64,000 bases of DNA, from the NCBI GenBank assembly GCA_900556415.1, contig USOU01000002.1:1-64000 (forward strand), in the 5' to 3' direction. Of this stretch, positions 1-8,988 are shown piece by piece. The translations under genes were made by a program, and so were the position numbers. Source of the stretch: an uncultured Collinsella sp. GTDB lineage: Bacteria; Actinomycetota; Coriobacteriia; Coriobacteriales; Coriobacteriaceae. Below the pieces are notes generated by a model. It was not told the DNA's origin. It saw nothing but the letters and a program-made list of their open reading frames with translations, and searched no databases. The stretch's first letter is position 1; each line of letters begins with the position of its first letter.

Positions 1-2181
1 GCTGCGCTCGGAGCGCTCGCGACGCGGACGCTCACGGCGCTGGAAGTGCTCGCCGTCGCCCTCGGAGGCACCCTCGGCGCGAGCCGGGGCCTCGGGCTTG
101 TCAAGACGGTCGAGCGAGATCTTACCGCGATCGTCGACCTCGATGACGACGACCTTGACCTCGTCGCCCACGTTGAGGACGTCCTCGACCTTCTCCACGC
201 GGCCCTTGGCGACGCGGGAGATGTGCAGCAGGCCGTCCTTACCGGGCAGCAGGTTGACGAAGGCGCCGAAGGGCTGAATGGAGACCACGCGACCGGTGTA
301 CTCCTCGCCCGGCTCGGGAACCTTGATGATGAGCTTGATGCGCTCGACAGCCTGGTCAACGGACTCGCCGGTGCCGCCGACAAAGACGGTGCCGTCCTCC
401 TGGATGTCGACCGAGGCGCCGGTCTCGTCCTGGATACCGCGGATGACCTTGCCGCCGGAGCCGATGACGTCGCGAATCTTATCGGTCGGAACCTGGATGG
501 AGACGATGCGCGGAGCGGTGCTGCGCGTGGTGTGGCGCGGCTCGGGGATCACATCGAGCATCTTCTGCAGGATGAAGGCGCGACCCTCCTTGGCCTGCTG
601 CAGGGCGCGGGCCAGGATGTCGAAGGTAAGACCGGTGGCCTTGTTGTCCATCTGCAGGGCGGTGATGCCCTCGGTGGTACCGGTGACCTTAAAGTCCATG
701 TCGCCCAGGAAGTCCTCGAGACCCTGGATATCGGACAGGACCACGGTCTTGCCCTCCTCCTGGATCAGGCCCATGGCGATACCGGAGACCGGGCGCTTAA
801 TGGGCACGCCGCCGTCCATAAGGGCGAGCGTGGAACCGCAGGTCGAAGCCATCGAAGAGGAGCCGTTGGACTCCATGACTTCGGAGACGACGCGGATGGC
901 GTAGGGGAACTCGTTCTCGTCGGGGAGCACCGGAAGCAGAGCGCGCTCGGCCAAGTTGCCATGGCCAATCTCGCGGCGCTTGGGGCTGCCCATGCGGCCG
1001 GTCTCGCCGGTGCAGAACGGCGGGAAGTTGTAGTGGTGCATGTAGCGCTTGCCCTCGGTGGGCTCGATGGTATCCAGACGCTGGCCCTCGTTGAGCATGC
1101 CGAGCGACAGGACGGAGAGCACCTGGGTCTGACCGCGCTGGAACAGGCCGGAGCCATGAACGAGCGGCAGGTAGTTGTCCTTCACCATGATGGGACGGAT
1201 CTCGTCGGCAGCACGGCCGTCGACGCGCTCACCGGTCTCGACGACCATGGTGCGCATGGCCTTCTTCTCGAGCTTCTTGAGCGCCACGGGGATCTCGCGC
1301 TCCCAAGCGGCCTGCTCCTCCTCGGTGAACTCGGCACGGATGGACTCCTTCAGAGCCTCGACCTTGCCGATACGGGAGAGCTTGTCGGCGTCGCGCAGGG
1401 CAGCAGCCATCTCGTCGTAGTGGGCAAAGATGCGCTCCTGGACCTCCTCGACGGGCTGGTCGAGCGGGTACTCCTTCTTGACGATGGCGCCGTTGACATG
1501 CTCCCACTCGGCGACGAACTCGTCCTGTGCCTGGCAGAAGGCAGCGAGAGCCTCCTGGCCAAACTTCATGGCGGCGAGCATGTCGTCCTCGGAGATCTCC
1601 TCGGCGCCGGCCTCGACCATCGAGATGAAGTCGGCAGAGCCGCCCAGCTCCAGGTCCAGGTCGGAGTTCTCGCGCTCCTCATAGGTGGGGTTGACGATAA
1701 ACTCGCCGGTCTCCACGTTGCGGCCGATGCGCACGCAGGCAAGCGGGCCCTCAAAGGGCACGCCGCCGAGCGTCATGGCCAGAGAAGCACCCATGACGTT
1801 GATGACGTCGAAGGGGTTGACCTGGTCGGCGACGAGCGAGGTAGCGACGATGTGCACCTCGTTGCGGAAGCCGTCCGGGAAGCTCGGGCGAATCGGGCGG
1901 TCGATCATACGGGCCGTAAGCGTGGCCTTCTCGCTGGGACGGCCCTCACGCTTGAGGTAGCCACCCGGGATGCGGCCGGCGGCGTACATCTTCTCGTTGA
2001 AGTCGACGGTCAGCGGGAAGAAGTCGTAGTTCTTGCGCTCCTTGGAGACGACCACGGTGTCGAGCATCGTGGTGTCGCCCTGCTTGACCAGACAGGCGCC
2101 GGTGGCCTGCTTGGCAAGCTCGCCGGACTCAAAGGTGTAGGTCTTGCCGTACAGCTCAAAGGTCTTGGATACGAGTGTCAT
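1..2181 (-). CDS. pnp: Polyribonucleotide nucleotidyltransferase (PNPase), 3' end outside the window
   Basis: PNPase degrades RNA 3'-to-5' phosphorolytically in the cytoplasm. The frame is open from an ATG at 2181 to the window edge, 727 codons without a stop. It shows two RNase PH-like cores (about residues 1-150 and 310-530) around a helical linker, then a KH domain with IGSGGKVIRG near residue 575 and an S1 domain with GRVVSIQPFGAFVNLLPGKD near 630-670. After the S1 domain comes a Glu/Arg-rich tail (ERPRRERSERS at the edge), longer than in many PNPases. rpsO lies just upstream, the common rpsO-pnp order. The start has AGGAGAACA upstream. The C-terminus cannot be seen. Confidence 0.97.
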   Translation of the reverse strand, partial: MTLVSKTFELYGKTYTFESGELAKQATGACLVKQGDTTMLDTVVVSKERKNYDFFPLTVDFNEKMYAAGRIPGGYLKREGRPSEKATLTARMIDRPIRPSFPDGFRNEVHIVATSLVADQVNPFDVINVMGASLAMTLGGVPFEGPLACVRIGRNVETGEFIVNPTYEERENSDLDLELGGSADFISMVEAGAEEISEDDMLAAMKFGQEALAAFCQAQDEFVAEWEHVNGAIVKKEYPLDQPVEEVQERIFAHYDEMAAALRDADKLSRIGKVEALKESIRAEFTEEEQAAWEREIPVALKKLEKKAMRTMVVETGERVDGRAADEIRPIMVKDNYLPLVHGSGLFQRGQTQVLSVLSLGMLNEGQRLDTIEPTEGKRYMHHYNFPPFCTGETGRMGSPKRREIGHGNLAERALLPVLPDENEFPYAIRVVSEVMESNGSSSMASTCGSTLALMDGGVPIKRPVSGIAMGLIQEEGKTVVLSDIQGLEDFLGDMDFKVTGTTEGITALQMDNKATGLTFDILARALQQAKEGRAFILQKMLDVIPEPRHTTRSTAPRIVSIQVPTDKIRDVIGSGGKVIRGIQDETGASVDIQEDGTVFVGGTGESVDQAVERIKLIIKVPEPGEEYTGRVVSIQPFGAFVNLLPGKDGLLHISRVAKGRVEKVEDVLNVGDEVKVVVIEVDDRGKISLDRLDKPEAPARAEGASEGDGEHFQRRERPRRERSERS

Positions 2182-2284
2182 TGTTCTCCTTTACCCCACA
2201 GGCCCCTTGCCTGCGGGCTTCTCATGTGACGCGGACCCCCTGCCCCCGCCACGCTTCAGAGCGTGATTATTCACGCCCTTACAC

Positions 2285-2315
2285 AAAAAGAGCGCCCCGC
2301 TGCGCAGGACGCTCT
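2285..2315 (-). terminator. Rho-independent terminator after rpsO
   Basis: On the minus strand AGAGCG and CGCTCT form a stem around a GC-rich 15-nt loop, followed by TTTTT. It lies 17 bp past the rpsO stop, between rpsO and pnp, so it probably limits read-through from rpsO into pnp. Confidence 0.7.
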
Positions 2316-2331
2316 TAGCATGTACAAATCC

Positions 2332-2610
2332 TTACTGGATGTTGTCGCGGATGCCCAGAGCCTTAATGAGCTCACGGTACTCGACGATGTCGTTCTTCTT
2401 GATATAGGAGAGAAGACGACGACGGCGGCCGACGAGCATAAGCAGACCACGACGGGTGTGGAAGTCCTTCTGGTGGGACTTCATGTGCTCGGTCAGCTCC
2501 TTGATGCGCTCGGACAGGATGGCAACCTGAACCTTGGGGTTACCGGTGTCGACCGGGGTGTTACCGAACTGGGCAGTCAGCTCCGCCTTGCGCTCTTTGG
2601 AAACAGTCAT
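2332..2610 (-). CDS. rpsO: 30S ribosomal protein S15
   Basis: S15 is a primary 16S rRNA-binding protein of the small subunit. The 92-residue product begins MTVSKERKAELTAQF and carries the family signature of helical segments with HTRRGLLMLVGRRRRLLSYI (residues about 51-70) and ends GIRDNIQ. An upstream in-frame start at 2706 exists, but AAAGGTGAAACA stands directly before the ATG at 2610 and family length fits, so 2610 is used. A terminator follows and pnp is downstream, the classic S15-PNPase pair. Confidence 0.96.
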   Translation of the reverse strand: MTVSKERKAELTAQFGNTPVDTGNPKVQVAILSERIKELTEHMKSHQKDFHTRRGLLMLVGRRRRLLSYIKKNDIVEYRELIKALGIRDNIQ

Positions 2611-2630
2611 TGTTTCACCTTTCGTTTTAC

Positions 2631-2646
2631 GTCGCCCGCGGGCGAC
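2631..2646. promoter_or_regulatory. Perfect 16-bp palindrome in the rpsO leader
   Basis: GTCGCCCGCGGGCGAC reads the same on both strands and ends 20 bp before the rpsO start codon, just upstream of the ribosome binding site. In RNA it could fold only as a tight hairpin. S15 autoregulates through leader structures in several bacteria, but this element matches no leader I can name, so a role in autoregulation is only a guess. Confidence 0.35.
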
Positions 2647-2748
2647 TCGATTCGCCTCGGACTGGGAAGCCGCCGGTGGAGCGAACAACCAAGGTCGAGG
2701 TACCAACAGGTCGGTATGTTACCACAAGCAGCCTGTGCCTGCGCATCA

Positions 2749-3498
2749 TCACCGACCCAACATGAATTCCATCGCACGGAGCCGCTGATCGGTATGTGTT
2801 GCCGCCCAGACATGCGAAAGCCCAAGCAAAAACGCCGCAGTATGCGGGTCGATCCTTTGAACCATAAGCTCGTCGAAGGTCATGCCCATAAGGGCGCGCA
2901 GCCATGCGACCTCACCGGTCGACACGAGCTCGGCACCGGGAACGCTCGACGCGCACGACCCGCACATGAGCCCGCCGGCTTGGGGCGAAAAATACGACAG
3001 CATAGGGTCGCCGCACGACACACAGGCAGAAAAATCGGGACGATACCCGATATGCGACAGCAGCTTGAAGACAAAGGCGGCTACCAGGAGGTCCATGTGC
3101 GCCGTATCGAGGCCGCCGCCCACAAGTTCCAAGGCGCGTGAGGAAATGGCAAAGGTAAACGGATCCTCGGCATCCTCAAACGAACATACACGCGCGACCT
3201 CGGCAATCGCACTCGCCGCACAGGTCACCTCATAATCGGGGGCGGCACCAAGGGGAGCCTCCAACAACTCGGCCTGCGACACGATGTCGAGCGAGCGTCC
3301 GTGCGCGAGCAGCATATCCACTGTGCAAAACAGTTCGCAGCGCGCCGCCAAGCGACCGCCGGGCTTGCGCGCACCCTTTGCCACGGCACGCACCTGGCGG
3401 CCTCGCTCGTCAAGCATCGTCAAGATCAGATCGGTTTCCTTGAGTTTGGTCTTGTCGAGGACGAGCACTTTCGTGCGATATGTCCGGGAGCCTGCCAT
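2749..3498 (-). CDS. recO: DNA repair protein RecO
   Basis: RecO loads RecA onto SSB-coated single-stranded DNA in the RecFOR pathway. The 249-residue protein starts MAGSRTYRTKVLVLDKTKLK, typical of the N-terminal OB fold, followed by a helical domain. It has a zinc-finger-like cysteine set, C159-x2-C162 and C179-x2-C182. The length is normal for the family. It lies 15 bp after era on the same strand, as in many actinobacteria and firmicutes, and probably shares its transcript. Confidence 0.93.
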   Translation of the reverse strand: MAGSRTYRTKVLVLDKTKLKETDLILTMLDERGRQVRAVAKGARKPGGRLAARCELFCTVDMLLAHGRSLDIVSQAELLEAPLGAAPDYEVTCAASAIAEVARVCSFEDAEDPFTFAISSRALELVGGGLDTAHMDLLVAAFVFKLLSHIGYRPDFSACVSCGDPMLSYFSPQAGGLMCGSCASSVPGAELVSTGEVAWLRALMGMTFDELMVQRIDPHTAAFLLGLSHVWAATHTDQRLRAMEFMLGR

Positions 3499-3513
3499 GC
3501 GCGCCGCGCGCCC

Positions 3514-4584
3514 TTAGTCCTCGGCGTTGTAGCCAAAGCGGCGAATCTGGGCCTCGTCGTCGCGCCAGCCGGCCTTGACCTTCACGTCCAGCTCCAAAAA
3601 GACCTGCGTGCCAAAGATGCGCTCAAGATCGCGACGGGCGTCGATACCGATATGCTTGATCATCTCGCCGCCCTTGCCGATGATGATGCCCTTTTGGCCC
3701 TCGCGCTCCACGTAAATGGTGGCGTGCACGCGCAGCACCTTCTTGGTCTGCTCGAGCGCATCGCAGATCACGCCAACGGAGTGAGGGATCTCGTCGCGGG
3801 TGCGGCGCAAGACCTTCTCGCGCACAAACTCGGCAACAAGCGTCTCGTCGGAAGCATCGGTACCCATGTCTTCGGGGAACCAACGCGGGCCCTCGGGCAA
3901 AAAGTGCGCAACGGTCTCGATGAAGGCATCGACGTTGAAGTTCTTCACCGACGAAGTCACGATCTCATCATCGTATTCCATAAGCTCATGCGCTGCCTTG
4001 AGCTGCTCCATAACCTGCGCGGGGTCGGCCTCGTCGGCTTTGGTGAGCACCAAAACCTTCTTGCAGCGAGCGCATCTGACGCGCTCGGCAACCCAGGCGT
4101 CTCCCCTGCCGATGGGCTTGGTGGCATCAATCAAAAACGCGACGACGTCAACGTCGTTGAGCTCGAACAGGGCGCTTTTGTTGAGCTCGGAACCCAGACC
4201 GTCCTTGGGCTTATGGATACCCGGGGTATCGACAAAGACCAGCTGGTAGCCAGGGCGGTTAACCACGGCGCGCATGCGGCGACGAGTCGTCTGGGCCACC
4301 GGCGAGGTAATGGCGACCTTTTTGCCATAGCAGGCGTTGAGCAGCGTGGACTTACCGGCGTTGGGACGACCGACCAGGGCCACAAAGCCGCTGTGGAAAC
4401 CGGGCTCCACATCGCCAAAGCCCAGAGACATCTCGTCCTCGTCACAGAGGGCATCGAGCTCCTCGTCGCTCATACCCTCAAACGGGTCGAATTCCTCGAC
4501 CTCACCGAGCGAATCGGCATCCTCGACCTCATCCAGAACCTCGTCGTCCAGAACCTCATCGGTAGGCTGCATATTGTCGGACAT
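3514..4584 (-). CDS. era: GTPase Era with acidic N-terminal extension
   Basis: Era is a GTPase that binds the 3' end of 16S rRNA and acts in 30S assembly. Walker A is GRPNAGKST (residues 72-80), the G3 motif is DTPGIH, and TKAD stands in the G4 position where NKxD is usual. The C-terminal KH domain has IIIGKGGEMIK. The 356-residue product is longer than typical Era (about 300) because of an Asp/Glu-rich stretch over roughly residues 1-62. The start has GAAAGGGATTCCC upstream. It is followed by recO and preceded by dgkA and ybeY. Confidence 0.95.
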   Translation of the reverse strand: MSDNMQPTDEVLDDEVLDEVEDADSLGEVEEFDPFEGMSDEELDALCDEDEMSLGFGDVEPGFHSGFVALVGRPNAGKSTLLNACYGKKVAITSPVAQTTRRRMRAVVNRPGYQLVFVDTPGIHKPKDGLGSELNKSALFELNDVDVVAFLIDATKPIGRGDAWVAERVRCARCKKVLVLTKADEADPAQVMEQLKAAHELMEYDDEIVTSSVKNFNVDAFIETVAHFLPEGPRWFPEDMGTDASDETLVAEFVREKVLRRTRDEIPHSVGVICDALEQTKKVLRVHATIYVEREGQKGIIIGKGGEMIKHIGIDARRDLERIFGTQVFLELDVKVKAGWRDDEAQIRRFGYNAED

Positions 4585-4596
4585 GGGAATCCCTTT

Positions 4597-4974
4597 CTAA
4601 ATAAAGCCAAGTGCGTGGGCAAAGACCAGCAGGCCCACGATTGCGGCGGTGATGGAAAGAACGTACACGGAAGCGGCGGCGATATCCTTGGCGCGCTTCG
4701 CCAGCGGATGAAGTTCCTGGGTCGCCAGGTCGACGATCGCCTCCATAGCGGTATTGCACAGCTCGCCGTGAATCACCAGGCCACAGCAGATGATAACCGT
4801 GGCCCACTCGGCAATGTCGAGGCCGACAATGCAGCCGGCAATGACGGTACACACGCCCGCCACGAGCATGACCTTAATGTTACGCTCGGTTTTAACGGCG
4901 GTGACAAAGCCCTCCATGGCGTAGGAGAACGACTTTAAAAAGGATGGATGGTCCTTGTTCGATCCGGGAATCAT
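4597..4974 (-). CDS. dgkA: Diacylglycerol/undecaprenol kinase family membrane protein
   Basis: This is a 125-residue integral membrane protein of the DagK family, whose Gram-positive members mostly phosphorylate undecaprenol to recycle the lipid carrier for cell-wall synthesis. The conserved active-site segment HGELCNTAMEAIVDL (residues 69-83) holds the family's E71, N74 and E78. Three hydrophobic segments follow a short basic N-terminus. It lies between ybeY and era, the usual order in many Gram-positive genomes. Substrate choice (undecaprenol or diacylglycerol) cannot be read from sequence alone. Confidence 0.9.
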   Translation of the reverse strand: MIPGSNKDHPSFLKSFSYAMEGFVTAVKTERNIKVMLVAGVCTVIAGCIVGLDIAEWATVIICCGLVIHGELCNTAMEAIVDLATQELHPLAKRAKDIAAASVYVLSITAAIVGLLVFAHALGFI

Positions 4975-4983
4975 AGACGGCTC

Positions 4984-5493
4984 CTAGTCGTGGGCATGGT
5001 TGGTGATGGGACCGACGTGGACCAACTTGGGGTCCTCCCCGCGCTCGAGCGCCAGATCGCGCAGGATGGCATCCTCACGGGCCTCCATGACCTCGGCCTC
5101 GTCATCCTCGATGTGGTCATAGCCCAGCAGGTGCAGCATACCGTGCACAAGCATCAGCCGGCACTCGTCGGCGGGACTGTTACCAAAACCGGGAGCCTGG
5201 CGAGCGATAACCTGCGGCGCCAAGATAATATCGCCGAGCTCGATCGTCTCGTCGGCGGGAATGTCCTCGTCAAAGGCAGAGTCGCACTCAAACGAGAGCA
5301 CATCGGTGGTACGGTCGATACCGCGCCACTCGTGGTTGAGCTCGTGCATCTCGTCCTCGTCGACATACGAAAGGGAAATCTCGACTTCACGCTCAACGTC
5401 CTCGGCGGCAAGCACGAACTGGCAGATGTGCTCCACCTCCTGCGCGTCGAGCAGCGTATCGAGCTCGGCATCGTTGCTGATCAATACACTCAA
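4984..5493 (-). CDS. ybeY: Endoribonuclease YbeY, rRNA maturation factor
   Basis: YbeY is a zinc-dependent RNase needed for 16S rRNA 3'-end processing and ribosome quality control. The signature HGMLHLLGYDH gives the three zinc ligands H117, H121 and H127. Length (169) is typical. The start codon is TTG and its first bases overlap the phoH stop (TTGA), so translation is probably coupled to phoH. phoH-ybeY-dgkA-era is a widely conserved order. Confidence 0.95.
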   Translation of the reverse strand: MSVLISNDAELDTLLDAQEVEHICQFVLAAEDVEREVEISLSYVDEDEMHELNHEWRGIDRTTDVLSFECDSAFDEDIPADETIELGDIILAPQVIARQAPGFGNSPADECRLMLVHGMLHLLGYDHIEDDEAEVMEAREDAILRDLALERGEDPKLVHVGPITNHAHD

Positions 5494-6476
5494 CGGGACT
5501 CCTTTCGGTCGCGCGAGCGCTGCTCACGCACGTCATCATACGCATCATAGGCCTCGACGATCCTGCCCACCAGGGCATGGCGCACCACATCAGCGCGCTC
5601 CAGATGAGAAAATGCCACATCGTCGACACGGCCCAAAATCTTCTCGACATCGGCCAGGCCGCCGCGACGACCCACCAGATCGCGCTGGCTCAGATCACCG
5701 GTAATCACAAACTTGGAGTTAAAGCCGAGGCGCGTCAGGAACATCTTCATCTGCTCAGGCGTCGTGTTTTGCGCCTCGTCGAGTACCACGAAAGCGTCGC
5801 TCAGTGTTCGGCCGCGCATGTAGGCGAGCGGGGCAATCTCGATCACGCCACGCTCCATGAGCTCGTCGGTACGCTCACGATCCATCATGTCAAACAGGGC
5901 ATCGTAGAGCGGACGCATGTAAGGGTCGATCTTTTCCTCGAGGGTGCCGGGCAAAAAGCCCAAATTCTCCCCTGCCTCGACAACGGGCCGCGTAAGGACC
6001 AGGCGACCCACCTCATGGCGCTTGAGCGCGGCGACGGCGAGCGCCATGGCTAGATAGGTCTTACCGGTACCGGCGGGACCCAGGCCAAACGTGATGGTAT
6101 GCGAGCGGATGGCGTCAACATAGCGCTTCTGGCCGAGCGTCTTGGGACGAATGACGCGGCCGCGATACGACAGCAGCACGTCATCGCGCAGCGACGAAGC
6201 GTCGTGCTCACCATCGCGCAGGACAGCCAAGCAACGCGAGACGTCGTCGGCAGACAGCGTGCGACCGGCAGCCGCCTCACGAAAAGCGTGTTCGAAAAAA
6301 CGCGCCACGAGTTCTACCTCGTCCGGGTCGCCGCTCACGGCAATCTGGTCACCGCGCGCAACCACATGGGCGCGAACCAAGTCTTCGACCGCGCGAAGGA
6401 CAGCGTCGCCGGCGCCCAAGACGCGCGAGGGGTCAATCCCCTCGGGAACGGTTAGTCTAATCTTCGAGGCTTCCAT
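5490..6476 (-). CDS. phoH: PhoH-like ATPase
   Basis: PhoH family proteins are cytoplasmic P-loop ATPases, often next to ybeY and thought to act on RNA. Walker A GPAGTGKTYLA lies near residue 133 and Walker B with VLDEAQN near 230. A short N-terminal KH-like or accessory domain (about residues 1-100) precedes the ATPase core. I chose the ATG at 6476 (328 residues) because AGGGAGG stands 6-7 bases upstream. A start at 6494 would overlap mtaB more. The gene overlaps the mtaB stop by 20 bp. Confidence 0.93.
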   Translation of the reverse strand: MEASKIRLTVPEGIDPSRVLGAGDAVLRAVEDLVRAHVVARGDQIAVSGDPDEVELVARFFEHAFREAAAGRTLSADDVSRCLAVLRDGEHDASSLRDDVLLSYRGRVIRPKTLGQKRYVDAIRSHTITFGLGPAGTGKTYLAMALAVAALKRHEVGRLVLTRPVVEAGENLGFLPGTLEEKIDPYMRPLYDALFDMMDRERTDELMERGVIEIAPLAYMRGRTLSDAFVVLDEAQNTTPEQMKMFLTRLGFNSKFVITGDLSQRDLVGRRGGLADVEKILGRVDDVAFSHLERADVVRHALVGRIVEAYDAYDDVREQRSRDRKESR

Positions 6477-7749
6477 GGACCTCCCTGCGAGCATGGACTA
6501 AGCCGGAATCGTCGACTCCGATGATAGCAACATCGAGCAGGCACGGGGCCTTGAGCCCGCAGACATCGTCAAGACGGGCATGATGGAACGAGCCGAGCGT
6601 CAGGTTGTCGCCATACTCGAGCACCGCACGCTCGACCGTGCCCACGCGGCGGCGGGCATCGGCGATCGCAAGCTCCTGAGCGGCGGCACGCATGCGGCGG
6701 CTGCGTTCGGCCATAATCTCGGGCGGCACCTGATCGGGCATATCGGCCGCAAGCGTGCCGGGACGCTTGCTATAGCGGAAGACATGCATGCGCGAAAAGC
6801 CCACGCGACGGCACAACGCCAGCGACTCCTCGAACTCCTCGTCCGTTTCGCCGGGGAAGCCGACGATGACGTCACAAGAAAGAGACGCCTGCGGCAGATT
6901 GGCGCGAATCATGCGTACCGTGTCCTCAAAGGCCTCCGCACTATAGGGACGACCCATGCGATGCAGGGTCGCCGTACAGCCGGACTGCACGGGAAGATGC
7001 AAGAACGGCGCGATACGCTGCGGATAGCGCGCCATCACCTTGAGCAGGCGCTCGGAGATATCCATGGGCTCCACTGAGGAAATGCGCACGTGGGCAATCG
7101 TGGTGTGCTCCATAATGGCCTCGAGCAGCTCATCGATATCCACGTGTTCGTCAGTCGCGCTCTTGCCGTCATAGGCGCCCAGGTTCACGCCAGTCAGCAC
7201 CACCTCGGGCACACCGGCCTCCTGGGCCTCACGCACCTGCTCGAGAACGGACTCGACGGGCACGGAGCGCTCGGGGCCGCGCGCTTTCCACACGATGCAA
7301 TACGTGCAGCGGTGATTACAGCCGTCTTGGATCTTCACGCCCAGACGCGAGCGCCCCAGAGCATCGACCACATCGCTGTCGCTGCAGGCGGCCACACTAT
7401 CGGATTCGACACCCAGCACCTCGCAGACACGCTCGGCGACGTCGATTTTCGACGGCTCGGCAATGACGCGGTCCGAAAGCTCTAATAGCTCTTCGGGATG
7501 CAAGTTGACGACGCAGCCGGTCACGACCACGTAGGGCTCGCCTGGATATGACAACGCATGACGGACGGCCTTGCGGGTCTTGGCCTCGGCCTCGCCCGTC
7601 ACGGCGCAGGTATTGATGACGATCAGGTCGGCATCCTCGGGCTCCACCATCGCAAAGCCCTGGCGCATAAGATCGGCAGTGATACGGTCGGACTCAACCC
7701 GGTTGACGCGGCAGCCAAGGTTGACGACGGAAATATGGGGTGCGAGCAA
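6457..7749 (-). CDS. mtaB: tRNA (N6-threonylcarbamoyladenosine-37 C2) methylthiotransferase MtaB
   Basis: MtaB is a radical SAM enzyme converting t6A37 to ms2t6A37 in tRNAs. The N-terminal methylthiotransferase domain holds C13, C48 (in NTCAVTGEAE) and C79. The radical SAM cluster is CNHRCTYC (C144, C148, C151). A TRAM-like C-terminal region follows. The NTCAVT context and 430-residue length fit MtaB rather than MiaB or RimO. Translation starts at TTG, preceded by AAGGAGCCCGC. It follows the dnaJ gene by 9 bp, so it probably shares that transcript. Confidence 0.92.
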   Translation of the reverse strand: MLAPHISVVNLGCRVNRVESDRITADLMRQGFAMVEPEDADLIVINTCAVTGEAEAKTRKAVRHALSYPGEPYVVVTGCVVNLHPEELLELSDRVIAEPSKIDVAERVCEVLGVESDSVAACSDSDVVDALGRSRLGVKIQDGCNHRCTYCIVWKARGPERSVPVESVLEQVREAQEAGVPEVVLTGVNLGAYDGKSATDEHVDIDELLEAIMEHTTIAHVRISSVEPMDISERLLKVMARYPQRIAPFLHLPVQSGCTATLHRMGRPYSAEAFEDTVRMIRANLPQASLSCDVIVGFPGETDEEFEESLALCRRVGFSRMHVFRYSKRPGTLAADMPDQVPPEIMAERSRRMRAAAQELAIADARRRVGTVERAVLEYGDNLTLGSFHHARLDDVCGLKAPCLLDVAIIGVDDSGLVHARREVHGSLED

Positions 7750-7758
7750 GCGGGCTCC

Positions 7759-8907
7759 TTAATCGAGGATATCGTCGAGGGCGCTCTTGATACGATCGGT
7801 TACCGACTTCTTGCCGGAAGCGACATCATCGCCCATCTCGTCGGCAAAAGCGCGGAGCAGCTCGCGCTGTTTATTGGAAAGGTTCGTGGGTACGACCACG
7901 CGCAGCTGCACGATCAGTCGACCGCGTGAGCCGCCACCGCCGATGCGCGGCATGCCGAAGTTGTTGACGCTGACGGTGTCGCCATACTGCGTGCCAGCGG
8001 GGACGCACACCTTGACGACCTCGTCGGGCATAATGCCCTCAACCTCAATCTCGCAGCCGAGCGCGGCCTGCGCGATGGAGATATCGCTCACCAGGTACAG
8101 GTCGTCGCCATTGTGCTTAAAGCGCTCGTGGTCGGCGACACGCACGTTGACGATCAGATCGCCCGAGGACTCGCCACGAAGGCCGGCCTCGCCAAAGCCG
8201 CTCACGCGCAGTTGGCGACCGGTCGAGACGCCGGCGGGAATATCGATGTCGATCTTTTCGTGCGAAGGCGTGCGGCCCTGGCCGTCACAGGTCTCGCAGG
8301 GATGATCGATGACCGTTCCCTCGCCGTGGCAGTCGGGGCAAGGCGAAGAGGACTGGACCTGGCCCAAAAAAGAGCGCTGGACCGTGGTGACATAGCCCGT
8401 GCCGTGGCAGCGGCTGCACTGCTTTTCGGTCGCACCGTCAGCCTTGCCCGTACCGTTGCAATCCTCGCAGGGAGCAAGGCGGTCATAGCTGATCGTCTTT
8501 TTACAGCCAAGCGCAGCTTCCTCGAGCGTCACCGAAAGCGAGATGGCCATATCGCGACCGCGACGGCGCTCGCGCCGGCTGCGGGCACCACCGCCGGCTC
8601 CGCCGCCAAAGAACGACGAGAACAGGTCGTCCATGCCCATACCGCCAAAGATATCGTTGATATCGACATAACCGGAGCCACCAGGGCCATCGGCAGTACC
8701 AAAGCGATCGTAGTTGGCACGCTTTTGCTCATCGGAAAGAACAGAATAGGCCTCGTTAAGCTCTTTGAACTTGGCCTCGGCCTCGGGGTCGTCCGAAACA
8801 TCCGGGTGTACCGTACGGGCTTTCTTTAGAAACGCGCGTTTAATGGTCCGCGCGTCGGCATCCTTATCGACGCCAAGTACCTCGTAGTAATCCCTATTTT
8901 CCGACAC
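7759..8907 (-). CDS. dnaJ: Chaperone protein DnaJ
   Basis: This DnaJ co-chaperone stimulates DnaK and binds unfolded clients. The J domain (residues about 5-70) has HPD at 34-36, then a Gly/Phe-rich linker. Four zinc-finger repeats follow, CEDCNGTG, CSRCHGTG, CPDCHGEG and CETCDGQG (147-211), and two C-terminal beta domains. The frame extends upstream to 8973, but the J domain begins at a GTG at 8907 preceded by AAGGATTCGGTC, giving 382 residues. It is the conventional full-length type-I DnaJ of the pair. The second paralogue lies immediately upstream. Confidence 0.93.
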   Translation of the reverse strand: MSENRDYYEVLGVDKDADARTIKRAFLKKARTVHPDVSDDPEAEAKFKELNEAYSVLSDEQKRANYDRFGTADGPGGSGYVDINDIFGGMGMDDLFSSFFGGGAGGGARSRRERRRGRDMAISLSVTLEEAALGCKKTISYDRLAPCEDCNGTGKADGATEKQCSRCHGTGYVTTVQRSFLGQVQSSSPCPDCHGEGTVIDHPCETCDGQGRTPSHEKIDIDIPAGVSTGRQLRVSGFGEAGLRGESSGDLIVNVRVADHERFKHNGDDLYLVSDISIAQAALGCEIEVEGIMPDEVVKVCVPAGTQYGDTVSVNNFGMPRIGGGGSRGRLIVQLRVVVPTNLSNKQRELLRAFADEMGDDVASGKKSVTDRIKSALDDILD

Positions 8908-8988
8908 GACCGAATCCTTCCGACTTTCAATATTGTCACAGTGCGTCCTATACCCATGCAGGGCCGGCCGCAAACAGAGGGTTTGATG

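Noticed and set aside
46-2229. Long plus-strand open frames opposite pnp
   Set aside because: They are antisense shadows of a GC-rich gene; the minus strand encodes a full PNPase with all domains.
3301-4938. 545-codon plus-strand frame across recO and era
   Set aside because: Antisense to two well-identified genes and spans their junction; no ribosome binding site or protein signature.
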